A stretch of DNA of 28,569 nucleotides, taken from the NCBI GenBank assembly GCA_025450975.1, contig JANWLI010000031.1, forward strand, positions 1 to 28,569, read 5' to 3'. Under the pieces are notes generated by a model. It was not told the origin of the DNA. It made no database searches and worked only from the letters and a program-made list of their open reading frames with translations. The stretch is from Candidatus Kapaibacterium sp. GTDB taxonomy: Bacteria > Bacteroidota > Ignavibacteria > Palsa-1295. The translations under genes were made by a program, and so were the position numbers. Below are positions 8,730 through 17,647 of the stretch, piece after piece. How positions within the stretch are numbered: the first letter of the stretch is position 1; the number at the start of each line of letters is the position of its first letter.

Positions 8730-9608
8730 CACAATACAACTCCCAAGCAGTGTAAAAGTTACGAATATCTGATATAACATTTGCCTAGGCTCTGCTTCCA
8801 TAGATGAAGCGGGACTTCCATTCCGAACAGTCTTAGAAAGACCAGATAAAAAAAATATCAAAAAAAATCTCCCTTTCCCTCTTGCATTTTGCCTCGTCAT
8901 CTATTATATTATATACGACTATGAAGCATCTCTATAATAGATATGGTCATCCTCACCGTTCGTTAGAATGTCTCACCGTTGTGCAGAATCCAGAACGCGA
9001 AGTGTGCACAATTATCAGGATGATTTTTAACGAGTTAGGTACCCCTCAATCCGATGGTGTAAATTCGACCGTGATTAATGGAATTAAGGGATTAGCAGGA
9101 TATAACACCTTTGCGATCTTTGCGTCTTCTTTGCGCCTTTGCGTGAACCCCTGGGTTGGTTCACGCAGAGATCGCCAAGAAGACGCAAAGCCCGTCGGCG
9201 CGGCGGCGTGTAAATTCCTGACGGCTAACAAGATGTGCACAGCGACATGGTTACAAACAAATGACTTAACTACCCTTGTTTTGACAGGGATCGAAGGATT
9301 CAAAGGATTAAAGGATATGGCAGTCTGGGGTGTAAATTCGACCGTGACCAGTGGAATTAAGGGATTAGCCAAGATGCGTGTAAATTCTTCTAACAGCTAC
9401 CAACTAACAACTGCCAACTTCCCCGCTAACGACCTCGCCATGGCGAGCCTTCGGCGACTAAAGACTAACGACTCACCAAGAGGTGTAAATTTCTCGACGC
9501 CAATGATGTGCAATATTAATGTAATGAATTTTAATGACTTAACCACCCTTCGCGCTGATGGGAACATCTCAAGCAAAAATCCGTTAAAGCGAGTAGTTCA
9601 TTGATAAT
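8730..9608. repeat. Gene-free, repeat-laden stretch upstream of ssrA
   Basis: A reading frame on the plus strand (8882-9604) is open, but its translation is low-quality and made of repeats, so I do not call it. Five copies of GTGTAAATT occur at about 9058, 9209, 9330, 9379 and 9482. Two of them begin a longer unit (9058-9097 and 9330-9369) that shares GTGTAAATTCGACCGTGA and then GGAATTAAGGGATTAG. An imperfect 32-base inverted repeat lies at 9118-9190. The 5' end of this stretch is also the upstream region of the T9SS gene at 8729. Confidence 0.65.
9118..9190. repeat. Long imperfect inverted repeat (CTTTGCGTCTTCTT-type)
   Basis: Left arm 9118-9149 (CTTTGCGTCTTCTTTGCG... GTGAACC) pairs with right arm 9158-9190 (GGTTCACGCAGAG... 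AAGACGCAAAG) around an 8-base loop, with a few mismatches in the middle. I recognise this kind of sequence as a widespread intergenic repeat of bacterial genomes, without knowing its function. Confidence 0.7.
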
Positions 9609-10024
9609 GGGGGTGCACAGGATTCGACGAGGGGCGGACGCTCCGACTCGCCGCACGCCGGGTGGAAACTTGCTCCATCCGTAACCAAATGCAAGTGTTG
9701 CATATAAATGCAAACTATAATTACGCAATGGCTGCCTAAGCTCCGCGGCTAAAGCCGCGTGACGCTGTTCTGCCTTCGGGCGGAGGGTGCCCTTCCTGCG
9801 GGGTCCTTGGATGGACGGAGCCCGGCTACAGGGAGTCGCTTGTCCTATCTCTTCTACCAAAGAACATCTATCGCTTCGGGTAGTCGTAACAAAGAATAGA
9901 TCCTGCTACATGTCGGTCGATTTTTGCCAATGACATGCCGTAGGTAACAACTCAAAGATCTAAGCGTGTAGAAGCGACGGGACGTGCTTTTCGGACAGGG
10001 GTTCGATTCCCCTCACCTCCACCA
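9609..10024 (+). ncRNA. ssrA: tmRNA (transfer-messenger RNA)
   Basis: tmRNA rescues ribosomes stalled on broken mRNA and adds a degradation tag. The 5' end GGGGGTGCACAGGATTCGAC is the standard tmRNA start. The 3' end has a T-arm (GGGGTTCGATTCCCC) and an acceptor strand CACCTCC that pairs with GGGGGTG, followed by an encoded ACCA. The tag frame begins at GCA (9710-9712) and reads ANYNYAMAA followed by TAA at 9737-9739, close to the YAMAA/YALAA tag endings of this phylum group. Length is 416 bases, normal for a one-piece tmRNA with four pseudoknots. Transcription is on the plus strand. Confidence 0.97.
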
Positions 10025-10053
10025 TTCTTAATTGTGAATTAAGAATAAAAAGA

Positions 10054-10124
10054 CCTGCATGTGGGCCGGACTCGAACCGACACCGCCATCCCGGCGTACT
10101 ACCGATTATACCAACACATGCAGG
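10054..10124 (-). other. tRNA-like element lacking a normal anticodon arm (degenerate tRNA?)
   Basis: On the minus strand the ends CCTGCATGTG and CACATGCAGG form a perfect 10-bp stem. Inside are a D-arm-like stretch (GGTATAATCGGTAGTACG, 3-bp stem with GG in the loop) and a perfect T-arm (GTCGG TTCGAGT CCGGC, with one G-T pair). The region between them is only about 13 bases instead of 21 or more. A 5' anticodon strand CCGGG and a loop-like ATGGCGG are present, but the 3' strand CCCGG is missing. An extra C sits between T-stem and acceptor, and no CCA is encoded. It could be a tRNA with a deletion, or a stable tRNA-like RNA. It lies 29 bases after ssrA on the opposite strand. Confidence 0.6.
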
Positions 10125-10188
10125 CAATGCAATTTACGCGGATCCGATCCGTTGTTTCAGAACATCACGTGATTCATAGATCACTTTT

Positions 10189-10222
10189 TTTGTTCTACAG
10201 TTCATACCCATCTTTATTTTTG
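10189..10222 (+). promoter_or_regulatory. Possible Bacteroidota-type promoter of the epimerase gene
   Basis: TTTG (10189-10192) is followed by TATTTTTG (10215-10222), which matches the TTTG/TAnnTTTG pattern, with a spacer of 22 bases that is slightly long. The predicted start of transcription would be within a few bases of the ATG at 10231, so the mRNA may be almost leaderless. No Shine-Dalgarno sequence is seen. Confidence 0.4.
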
Positions 10223-10230
10223 CTTTGTCA

Positions 10231-11118
10231 ATGAAGATTCTCATCACCGGCGCTACAGGATTTTTAGGGACCCCGCTTGTCGAACGGCTGCTTAGCGGCG
10301 GTCATCAGGTTACCCGCATTGTGCGATCGACGAAGCATCCTGGTATCTTGTGGGATCCCGATAATCGTAAGATCGATGCTCATCGCCTTGAAGGCTACGA
10401 TGCCGTTATTCATCTTGCCGGCGAATCGATCCAGGGACGATGGACTGCAGCGAAGAAGCAGGAGATCCTTTCGAGCCGTACCGATAATACTAAGTTTCTT
10501 GTCGAAGTACTTTCACATCTGAAGCATAAGCCGAAGATTTTCGTCAGCGCTTCAGCCATCGGGTATTACGGCGATCGACAAGACGAACAGCTTTCCGAAG
10601 AAGCCCTTCTCGGCCGCGGATTTTTGGCCGACGTTGTTAAGCAATGGGAAGCCGCATCGAAGTCACTTGAGAAAGAAGGCATGCGAGTATCCTGGATTCG
10701 TACCGGTCTTGTGCTTCATCCGTCCGGCGGAGCGCTTGGTAAATTACTGCTCCCCTTCAAACTTGGCCTTGGTGGCCCGGTTGGCAACGGCAAGCAATGG
10801 TGGAGCTGGATCGAACGCGGCGACCTGCTCCGTGTCTACGAATTTGCACTTACCAATGAAGCCGTTCATGGGCCGATCGATGCAGTGGCGCCAAATCCCG
10901 TGACGAATAAAGAATTTGTAAAGACGCTGGGCAAAGTACTTTCGAGACCTGCGATCGTCCCGCTCCCCGCGATTGCCGTAAAGCTCATATTAGGCGAAAT
11001 GGGTAAGGAATTGTTGCTTTATAGCCAGCATGTTAAGGCTAAGAAACTGGAGGAGTTGCACTTCTCCTTCAACCACACCGAACTCTCACCGGCATTGAAA
11101 CACCTGCTTTGGAAGTAG
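10231..11118 (+). CDS. NAD(P)-binding epimerase-like protein, TIGR01777 family (SDR superfamily)
   Basis: A 295-residue extended SDR-type protein; its substrate is unknown. I choose the ATG at 10231 rather than the TTG two codons earlier, because MKILITGATGFLG starts directly with the Rossmann glycine motif (GATGFLG, residues 7-13). SASAIGYYGDR (residues 109-119) supplies the YYG active-site region. WIRTGLVLHPSGGALGKLLLPFKLGLGG and the following WWSWIERGDL are characteristic of this subfamily. The C-terminal part from about residue 245 corresponds to the DUF1731 domain. It stands alone between the tRNA-like element and a large secreted-protein gene, and nothing around it hints at a pathway. 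Confidence 0.92.
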   Translation: MKILITGATGFLGTPLVERLLSGGHQVTRIVRSTKHPGILWDPDNRKIDAHRLEGYDAVIHLAGESIQGRWTAAKKQEILSSRTDNTKFLVEVLSHLKHKPKIFVSASAIGYYGDRQDEQLSEEALLGRGFLADVVKQWEAASKSLEKEGMRVSWIRTGLVLHPSGGALGKLLLPFKLGLGGPVGNGKQWWSWIERGDLLRVYEFALTNEAVHGPIDAVAPNPVTNKEFVKTLGKVLSRPAIVPLPAIAVKLILGEMGKELLLYSQHVKAKKLEELHFSFNHTELSPALKHLLWK

Positions 11119-11296
11119 TTTACTATTAGGCTTCCGGTTACTACAGTTCGGCACGAAAATTGGCCATATATCTAGCAACCTTGTTTTGGCAAGGTGTACG
11201 CATCATTGGGCAGAAGAATGTCCTAATAGGTTAGATATTCTTACTCACCCCTGTTAGCTTTCTTGCCGAAGCGAGGGATACTAATTCATAAATCTT

Positions 11297-14200
11297 ATGA
11301 AAACCCTTCGGCTGTATGCCTTTCTTGCTGTCTTCTTTTCGGTAAGTTCACTTTTTAGTCAGACCATCACCTCGACAACGACTGGTGGCAATTGGGAGGA
11401 TGCCTCAACCTGGGTCGGCGGCGTCGTTCCTGGCATCAATAACGACGTTATCGTTAATGGTACTGTTTCGGTGACGAGTTCTTCGTCGACATGCCGCAAC
11501 TTTACTATTAATGCAGGTAAGGTATTCCAGAACGGAGGCAACCTGGGCTGGGTCACCTTCAAAGTGAACGGCAAGATCACCAATAACGGGACGATACGAA
11601 ATAATCCTGGCGGCTATCTCTTAGTACTGGATCTACGTGGCGATATCCACAACGCCGGCACATGGAAACCGGCAGAAACGTATATCGCTACAAAACAGGA
11701 TCAGCAAATATCGCAATCGCAAGGGGCGGTCTTCGAGAACATCTTTGTCCTTCGCGATGGAAGCGGATATGTCGATACGACCGGCAAACTCATTGCAACA
11801 TCTTCGCTCGTCTTCGCTGGCCGTTTTGATCTGAAGTGGTATCGCATCGACCTCAATGGTAATGACCTGACCCTGCTGGGAGCTTCTCACTTTGCCTGGG
11901 GCACGATCAAAAATGTAGCGAATCTATATTTTCGAGATAGCACATTTTTACTTAATACAACATTCTCCGGAAATGTCAACTTACACAGCAGAGCACGCTT
12001 TGATGCCGGCGTCGTATTCCTCAACGATGTGATCAATTCCGATACGATGGAACACTTTGGCGGACTTGGCTGGGTAACACCGATTTTTTATGGCAAGCTT
12101 ACTAATTATGGTCTCATTCGAAATAATCCGGTAACCGGTTGGCAGATTGCGCTCGATCTGCGAGGCGACATACATAACGCCGGCGTATGGAGACCAGCAA
12201 GTACCTACATCGCCACTAAGCATGACCAGCACATTTCACAGACATTAGGGACAGTATTCGAGCATCATGTCGGCCTTCGCGATGGCAGTGGATATGTGGA
12301 CACAAATGGGATACTGATCGCAAATTCTCCTCTCAATTTTTCTGGCGATGTAGATCTCAAGTGGCGACCGATCGACATGAACGGACGACCGTTAGTTCTT
12401 TCCGGTGGTGGACGGTTTGCCTGGGGGACGATTAGGAATGTCCCAGACTTATATTTAAGAGATAGTAGCTATTTCGAAAGCATAACCGTCGCTAGTCCAG
12501 TGAATTTGCATGGGATTGTGCGCATCTCTGACTCCCGATGCAATTTCATGGGTGATGTTATTAACGTTGATACTTTACAACATACCGGCGGACTTGGGTG
12601 GGTAACGACAACATTTTTTGGAAGTATCACTAATAATGGTGTGATCCGCAATAATCCAATCAACAATTGGGGGTTGGACTTGCAGGTCCATAGGGATGTA
12701 ATAAATAACGGAGTATGGACTGCCGGTAAAGTGATCCTCGATGGAACAGGACGCCGTACAGTCAACTTGCATGGAACACACATCGGGCTAAATGTCGTCG
12801 GGAAGAAAGTAGTGTTCACGGGTGATAATTATATTCCGACGCTTGCCATGAGCTCGGCCGCGATCTGCTATGTAGCTGCCGATGGCTCGTTGACCGTCGA
12901 GGACGGAGCTACAAACTATGGCTGGAACGGCGTCGCCAATCTCGGTAAGATCGTTATTCCAAAAAAGACTATTGTCGGCACAACGCGTTATGATTTCTAT
13001 TCGGGATACTTATATTATCCTGGCGGAAGCACGCTCCCCGATTCGCTGATAGTCGAATCCTATGGTAGTACGCCGAAAACTTTCGGCAATGCAACTGCAC
13101 GATGGTGGAAATTACGCACCGTCCCTTCAACTGCTTTCACCATCGACTATGGATATTGCTTCTATGCACAAAGCGATCTAAACGGTATTGCCGAAAAAGA
13201 CCTCGAACTCTATCGCAGCATCGATGGGGGAATTACATGGGTGCAAGTCGATGGCGCAGTTACGTCCCGGGATACGATAGCGAACTATGTTCGTATCGAT
13301 GATATACCTACGACCGGAGATTATGTACTGGCATCGGGGGGATCGATCCCGACACCTGCGCAGCCCAATATACGCGTCTCGATCATTGGATCGAATGAGT
13401 TGCGTGTACTTGCTCCGAATAGGCTGATCATCCACGTATACAATAATAGCGCATCGCCAAGCGGCAGCCTCGCACTTGCTATCGAGGCGAATGAAAAGAT
13501 CCGCTTCCTCAAGACCGAAGATGAACTTGATGGCTCGCTGCGTACTTATAGCGTCAACGACTTTGCCTTGGACAGCGCCGATCAATATATTAGTTTTCTC
13601 TTAAGTAGCATGGCTCCATTCGAGGAGCGAGACTTTACGCTCTATGCGACGGCAACGGCACCTGTTTCTGTAAAGGGACAAGAAGATCCGCAGTTTGTCT
13701 GGTTCGTTGCTGCTGCTGCATATATTGCTGGCGCATATGTCACTGACTACATTACCGATAAGCTCGTCGATGCTTGCTTTTATGTGTGGCTCCCACCTGG
13801 CACCGAAAATGACAAGAAACTTACAAAAGAGACACTTGACAATGCAATGAGAGAAAAGTGTAAGATAACAACTATTCTCCCGGTCAAGCAGGCTGCAAAA
13901 TACGGAGCGGAAAAAATACTGGAGCATAATATCTTGGGCAAGCTGATCTGGCCTGCGGAACTTGCAGTCAATACCCTCTCCTGTTTTGAGAATACCATGA
14001 AAGGCCTGCAGTGCTATATGGGCCAGAAGATGGTCAGAGACGTTTTTACCCATGTCGAGTGTAACGGAACACAAAAAGACGTCACTGCCGTGACATCTCG
14101 CGATCCGAACCATAAGTCGGGCATTCCTGGCTACGGCCCGGAAGGATTTATCGCTAACATGCAGCGCATGGAATACATGATCGAATGTGAGAATGCTCCG

Positions 14201-15088
14201 GATGCTGCTGCTCCGGCATATAAAATAGTCATAACGGACTCCTTAGCTGACGTCTTCGATGAAAATTCCGTAGTGTTTGGTAGGATGGGGCACAAGTATA
14301 CTCCAACGCGTAATGGCCGGCTACTGCGATGGGAAATCACCGGCATCGACCTACCACCAAACAAAATACCAACTGAAGGAGAAAGCTGGGTAACATACTC
14401 AGTCATGCCGAAAGCTGGATTGCCGACTGGTACTCGACTTGGCAACCGTGCTTCCATTATCTTCGACGCTAACCCGGCAATTATAACTAACGAGCATATC
14501 AATACCCTCGACTTCGCTGCGCCGTCGACCACGATGCAGGCCCTGCCTTCGAAGACTAGCGACACTGCTATTACTGTTCGCTGGACTTCGAACGATGGTG
14601 GCGGTTCCGGTAAAGAAAGTGCTACATTATTCATGGCCAAAGACGATGGCGAATACCTTCCCGTTGGTATCCAGGATATTGACAGCGCTGCCGTTGGAGT
14701 TGAAAAAGATCATACCTACAGCTTTTTTGCATTGGCAAAGGACCATGCCGGGAATAAGGAGATCAATCGTCCGACTCCGGTAACGATCCGCGTAACGTCG
14801 GATGTAAAGTCCGGAAATGACGAGGATGACTTCTGGCTCCGCGACGTGTATCCAAATCCTGTCGAGAGCAAGGTCTACTTTGACTATGCTCTGGCGCGCA
14901 ACGGCCATGCTTCGCTTATCGTCATCGATGCTCTCGGTAACGTAGTTGCCACCGTGATCCAGGGGCAGATGCCGGTTGGCTACTATGCCGAGGAATTGGA
15001 CTGCTCTTCCCTTGCGACCGGTACCTATTACGTACGATTGGAGCAAGGCGGCAAAGTCAGATCTAAGAAATTTGTCGTCGTTCGTTAA
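11297..15088 (+). CDS. Large T9SS-exported surface protein with internal repeats and DUF7619-like domain
   Basis: 1263 residues. A signal peptide (MKTLRLYAFLAVFFSVSSLFSQ) is followed by a beta-rich segment of the WEDASTWVGGVVP type common in outer-surface proteins. A module of about 175 residues is repeated two and a bit times: GxLGWVT occurs near residues 81, 256 and 432, and LDLRGDIHNAG and LRDGSGYVDT recur at matching positions. Residues around 975-1074 (VITDSLADVFDENSVVFGRMGH ... NRASIIFDANPAIIT) match the DUF7619 conserved-repeat domain. About 90 residues of Ig/FN3-like sequence follow. The end (VYPNPVESKVYF ... TGTYYVRLEQGG ... FVVVR) is a T9SS type A sorting domain. It is probably cell-surface attached or released, and a role in adhesion is only a guess. 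Confidence 0.9.
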   Translation: MKTLRLYAFLAVFFSVSSLFSQTITSTTTGGNWEDASTWVGGVVPGINNDVIVNGTVSVTSSSSTCRNFTINAGKVFQNGGNLGWVTFKVNGKITNNGTIRNNPGGYLLVLDLRGDIHNAGTWKPAETYIATKQDQQISQSQGAVFENIFVLRDGSGYVDTTGKLIATSSLVFAGRFDLKWYRIDLNGNDLTLLGASHFAWGTIKNVANLYFRDSTFLLNTTFSGNVNLHSRARFDAGVVFLNDVINSDTMEHFGGLGWVTPIFYGKLTNYGLIRNNPVTGWQIALDLRGDIHNAGVWRPASTYIATKHDQHISQTLGTVFEHHVGLRDGSGYVDTNGILIANSPLNFSGDVDLKWRPIDMNGRPLVLSGGGRFAWGTIRNVPDLYLRDSSYFESITVASPVNLHGIVRISDSRCNFMGDVINVDTLQHTGGLGWVTTTFFGSITNNGVIRNNPINNWGLDLQVHRDVINNGVWTAGKVILDGTGRRTVNLHGTHIGLNVVGKKVVFTGDNYIPTLAMSSAAICYVAADGSLTVEDGATNYGWNGVANLGKIVIPKKTIVGTTRYDFYSGYLYYPGGSTLPDSLIVESYGSTPKTFGNATARWWKLRTVPSTAFTIDYGYCFYAQSDLNGIAEKDLELYRSIDGGITWVQVDGAVTSRDTIANYVRIDDIPTTGDYVLASGGSIPTPAQPNIRVSIIGSNELRVLAPNRLIIHVYNNSASPSGSLALAIEANEKIRFLKTEDELDGSLRTYSVNDFALDSADQYISFLLSSMAPFEERDFTLYATATAPVSVKGQEDPQFVWFVAAAAYIAGAYVTDYITDKLVDACFYVWLPPGTENDKKLTKETLDNAMREKCKITTILPVKQAAKYGAEKILEHNILGKLIWPAELAVNTLSCFENTMKGLQCYMGQKMVRDVFTHVECNGTQKDVTAVTSRDPNHKSGIPGYGPEGFIANMQRMEYMIECENAPDAAAPAYKIVITDSLADVFDENSVVFGRMGHKYTPTRNGRLLRWEITGIDLPPNKIPTEGESWVTYSVMPKAGLPTGTRLGNRASIIFDANPAIITNEHINTLDFAAPSTTMQALPSKTSDTAITVRWTSNDGGGSGKESATLFMAKDDGEYLPVGIQDIDSAAVGVEKDHTYSFFALAKDHAGNKEINRPTPVTIRVTSDVKSGNDEDDFWLRDVYPNPVESKVYFDYALARNGHASLIVIDALGNVVATVIQGQMPVGYYAEELDCSSLATGTYYVRLEQGGKVRSKKFVVVR

Positions 15089-15262
15089 GCGCATTTTGCA
15101 GTATTATACTCGACTATCATACTGGTATATAATGACTTAAGAGCATTGTTCCTGTAAAGGCCGTTTGGAATATCACTTAAAAATCGCTTAAATCGGCTGT
15201 TTTTTTGAACTATTCCAGCGGCTTTTTCGGTTATACCCCGCTCTTTTAAGGAAAAGATTATT

Positions 15263-15571
15263 ATGTTCGCGATTGTTGAATTGAACGGTGAACAGTACCG
15301 CATTGACCAGGGAATGACGACGCTCCGCGTCCAGTACCTTGGCGGTGATGTCGGTGCTAAGGTCGACTTTGATAAAGTGCTCTTCACGCTTGCCGATAGC
15401 GGCGGTGCTAAGCTTGGCGGCAGCGTTAAGATCGGCGCTACCGTTGCTTCGCATGGCCGTGACGAGAAGATCATCGTCTTCAAGAAGAAGCGTCGTAAGC
15501 GTTATCGTGTTACCAATGGCCATCGCCAGAATTTCACGGTACTCAGCATTAGCGATTTCAGCATCAACTAA
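15263..15571 (+). CDS. rplU: Ribosomal protein L21 (bL21)
   Basis: Large-subunit protein L21, 102 residues, starting MFAIVELNGEQYRIDQG, with the family C-terminal motif KKKRRKRYRVTNGHRQNFT. It is preceded by a purine-rich AAGGAAAAG about 9 bases before the ATG and followed 22 bases later by rpmA, the usual L21-L27 pair. A TATAAT-like box at 15128-15133 lies upstream, but I cannot pair it with a convincing -35. Confidence 0.98.
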   Translation: MFAIVELNGEQYRIDQGMTTLRVQYLGGDVGAKVDFDKVLFTLADSGGAKLGGSVKIGATVASHGRDEKIIVFKKKRRKRYRVTNGHRQNFTVLSISDFSIN

Positions 15572-15593
15572 GATTTTTAAAGGATAGCACGTC

Positions 15594-15848
15594 ATGGCAC
15601 ATAAAAAAGGAGCCGGAAGTACAAAGAACGGTCGCGATTCAAATGCGCAGCGACTCGGCGTTAAAAAATTCGGTGGCGAGAAAGTACTCTCGGGTAACAT
15701 TCTCGTTCGTCAGCGCGGTACAAAATTTCATCCCGGCACTAACGTCGGCATCGGTTCTGACGATACCCTCTTCGCACTTGTCGCAGGCGTCGTGAAGTTC
15801 GAACGCTACCGCCTCAATCGCCAGCGGATCAGCGTTTATCCGAACTAA
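15594..15848 (+). CDS. rpmA: Ribosomal protein L27 (bL27)
   Basis: Large-subunit protein L27, whose N-terminus reaches the peptidyl transferase centre. The 84 residues begin MAHKKGAGSTKNGRDSNAQR and include FHPGTNVGIGSDDTLFAL, both highly conserved. The glycine/lysine-rich N-terminus starts directly at MA, without the cleavable extension found in Firmicutes. It is preceded by AAAGGA and sits second in the rplU-rpmA unit, which ends at the terminator at 15871. Confidence 0.98.
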   Translation: MAHKKGAGSTKNGRDSNAQRLGVKKFGGEKVLSGNILVRQRGTKFHPGTNVGIGSDDTLFALVAGVVKFERYRLNRQRISVYPN

Positions 15849-15870
15849 GTTCTTTTCATTTTTGCTTATT

Positions 15871-15895
15871 ATAGCCGCTTCGTTGAAGCGGCTAT
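15871..15895 (+). terminator. Intrinsic terminator of rplU-rpmA
   Basis: Perfect 11-bp stem ATAGCCGCTTC / GAAGCGGCTAT with a GTT loop, followed by TTTTTTT. It lies 22 bases after the rpmA stop and ends just before the next gene. Confidence 0.9.
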
Positions 15896-15915
15896 TTTTT
15901 TGCTCCTTCGTTGCT

Positions 15916-16536
15916 ATGATCAATCGATTCACCTTCCTTTCTCTTCTTGCCCTTTCATTTTGCATTGCTTCCTGCGGAGGCGATAAGTCGCCCGAGGATC
16001 GGGCTGCCGATTCGTTGCGCGTGCTGCATGAGATCATTACTCGCGACAGCACCGAGCTTGCAGCTATTCCTGAACCCGATACAGGAGGCACTGCACGCTG
16101 GACGGCTAACTCTCGTTCTAGCCGGCATGAAGTGACCGAAGCTGCGATGCTCGGCGATGTTCGCACCTCCACCAATCCCGAATATGACCGGATCGTCTTC
16201 GTATTCCGATCGGCGCAGTTGCCGAACTGGAAGATCGGCTACGTCGGAAAGGATATTACAACCTGCGGCGAAGGCGCTCCCGTCACGCTTAGCGGCAAGG
16301 CATGGCTGCAGATCAATCTTGAGCCATGTAATGCACACGATACGGCCGGGCATACAACCACTGCTTGGCGCGAGAAGACGTTTACCTATCGCAGCATCGA
16401 AGCAATGAAGCAGATCTGCGACTTCGAAGCTGTTACGACGTGGGTTGCAGGACTCAGGACGGCGGCGAAATACCGCGTTATCGAGCTAAAAGATCCGACC
16501 AGGCTTGTCGTGGATGTGGAGAATAGCGGGCGTTAG
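15916..16536 (+). CDS. AMIN-like domain lipoprotein
   Basis: A 206-residue probable lipoprotein. I start it at the ATG at 15916 (MINRFTFLSLLALSFCIASC), which gives a lipobox IASC with the lipidated Cys20. The frame upstream to 15862 lies within the terminator. After an acidic linker, residues about 80-200 (NPEYDRIVFVFRS ... WKIGYVG ... LSGKAWLQINLEP ... FEAVTTWVAGL ... YRVIELKDPTRLVVDVEN) match the AMIN-like domain of secreted proteins, related to the cell-wall-targeting AMIN fold. Envelope localisation is likely, enzymatic activity is not. Its stop overlaps by 4 bases the stop of the convergent HExxH gene. Confidence 0.8.
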   Translation: MINRFTFLSLLALSFCIASCGGDKSPEDRAADSLRVLHEIITRDSTELAAIPEPDTGGTARWTANSRSSRHEVTEAAMLGDVRTSTNPEYDRIVFVFRSAQLPNWKIGYVGKDITTCGEGAPVTLSGKAWLQINLEPCNAHDTAGHTTTAWREKTFTYRSIEAMKQICDFEAVTTWVAGLRTAAKYRVIELKDPTRLVVDVENSGR

Positions 16537-17645
16537 GAAGCTCTTATAGCATCAAGGAGTGAGGTATAAAATTTGAATCCATCGAAGGAAAAGGCTTGAT
16601 CTTTTTCACAATCAACATATTCTTGTAAAATATAAGAACGATCATAGCAAGTTTTCTTTCGTTCTTCAACCCAATCCTGGCAATAACCATCTGGCAAGCC
16701 CTTATCCAACATAGCAGTATAGTATATGTATAAATGCGCATATACATGAAATGCTGCAAATGCTCGACTAAAAATCCAAATATTATCGTTCTTACGCCAA
16801 GGACAGTAAAAACTTCGGCCAGTATCTCCCGTATAGGATGCTGAATGGATATAATAAATTTCTATTGTTTGTAAATACTTCATGTGGAGAGCTTCATGGA
16901 GGATACATTCTGAGATACTTTCGCGTCGTCTGAAAACTCCGTCTGAAAAGAAACAAATACCAGGCAAATAGCTCATTGTTAAACTCATGTGAACGGAAGA
17001 TGGGTCCGGAATTTCAGGAATAATTTTTGCAAAAAAACGGACATTCATAGTTACATCGTATAGTATATATGGCGAAATGCTATTTAGTTCTATTAAAGCA
17101 ATGCGTAAGGACGCGATTTCAGATGTTGAAAAATTTGTTATAATATATTTTGTATAAAGAATCGATGTTTGATCTTCAGAAAACAAGCGTCTGACTTCTT
17201 CAGTCTCAGCTAAGCAATTCGTTCCCTGATTGATTAGTGGACTAATGAATAGTGGGTATGGGGAAGTCAGTGAAGACAGAACATCATGTCCAGAGTTTTG
17301 CAAAATTAGTTCTCGAGTTTTGATAGGTAGCTTCGAAAAAGGGCTAATGATAGAAATCATTTTTTTATAAAGAGACCTCAGCTCCAGTTCTTCAGACGCT
17401 TTATATTCATTTAATGTCTTGCCAATTTTTTTTATAAGCGTTTTGAATTGGGGTCCTCTTGCTAAGAATACAAAGTCTTCTCTCCTAATTGAAGAACTTA
17501 AAAGCTCCGAAGCATCATCAGAGTCTATGATTGACTCTACATCTCTAATAAGTAGTTCACATTTAGACAACCAATGCACCAAGAGCTCGTGCGAACTAAA
17601 GTATGGAGTCGAGCTGATAATATTATTGAGTGTACTAAGGGACAT
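16533..17645 (-). CDS. HExxH-motif protein, probable alpha-ketoglutarate-dependent peptide hydroxylase
   Basis: 370 residues. I start it at the ATG at 17645-17643, only 2 bases after the methyltransferase stop, and reject the in-frame extension to 17708, which would overlap that gene. The segment SISECILHEALHMKY carries the zinc/iron-binding HEALH (residues 250-254). About 25 residues later comes SFYCPWR (residues 278-284), then a helical AFAAFHVYAHLYIYY. This HExxH ... FYxPWR pattern is the signature of the TIGR04267 'HEXXH motif domain' family. Members are now described as iron/alpha-ketoglutarate peptide beta-hydroxylases associated with RiPP gene clusters. The N-terminal 200 residues are divergent and helical. 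Its neighbours, a methyltransferase and a small protein, support a peptide-modifying role. The precise target residue is unknown. Confidence 0.75.
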   Translation of the reverse strand: MSLSTLNNIISSTPYFSSHELLVHWLSKCELLIRDVESIIDSDDASELLSSSIRREDFVFLARGPQFKTLIKKIGKTLNEYKASEELELRSLYKKMISIISPFSKLPIKTRELILQNSGHDVLSSLTSPYPLFISPLINQGTNCLAETEEVRRLFSEDQTSILYTKYIITNFSTSEIASLRIALIELNSISPYILYDVTMNVRFFAKIIPEIPDPSSVHMSLTMSYLPGICFFSDGVFRRRESISECILHEALHMKYLQTIEIYYIHSASYTGDTGRSFYCPWRKNDNIWIFSRAFAAFHVYAHLYIYYTAMLDKGLPDGYCQDWVEERKKTCYDRSYILQEYVDCEKDQAFSFDGFKFYTSLLDAIRAS

Positions 17646-17647
17646 GA

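Noticed and set aside
8882..9604. Open reading frame of 240 codons on the plus strand
   Set aside because: Its translation is a patchwork of repeats, it overlaps the 5' part of the T9SS gene's upstream region, and it runs up to the tmRNA gene. No conserved protein is visible.
15188..15700. Reading frame antisense to rplU
   Set aside because: It overlaps rplU and the start of rpmA on the opposite strand and has no independent support.
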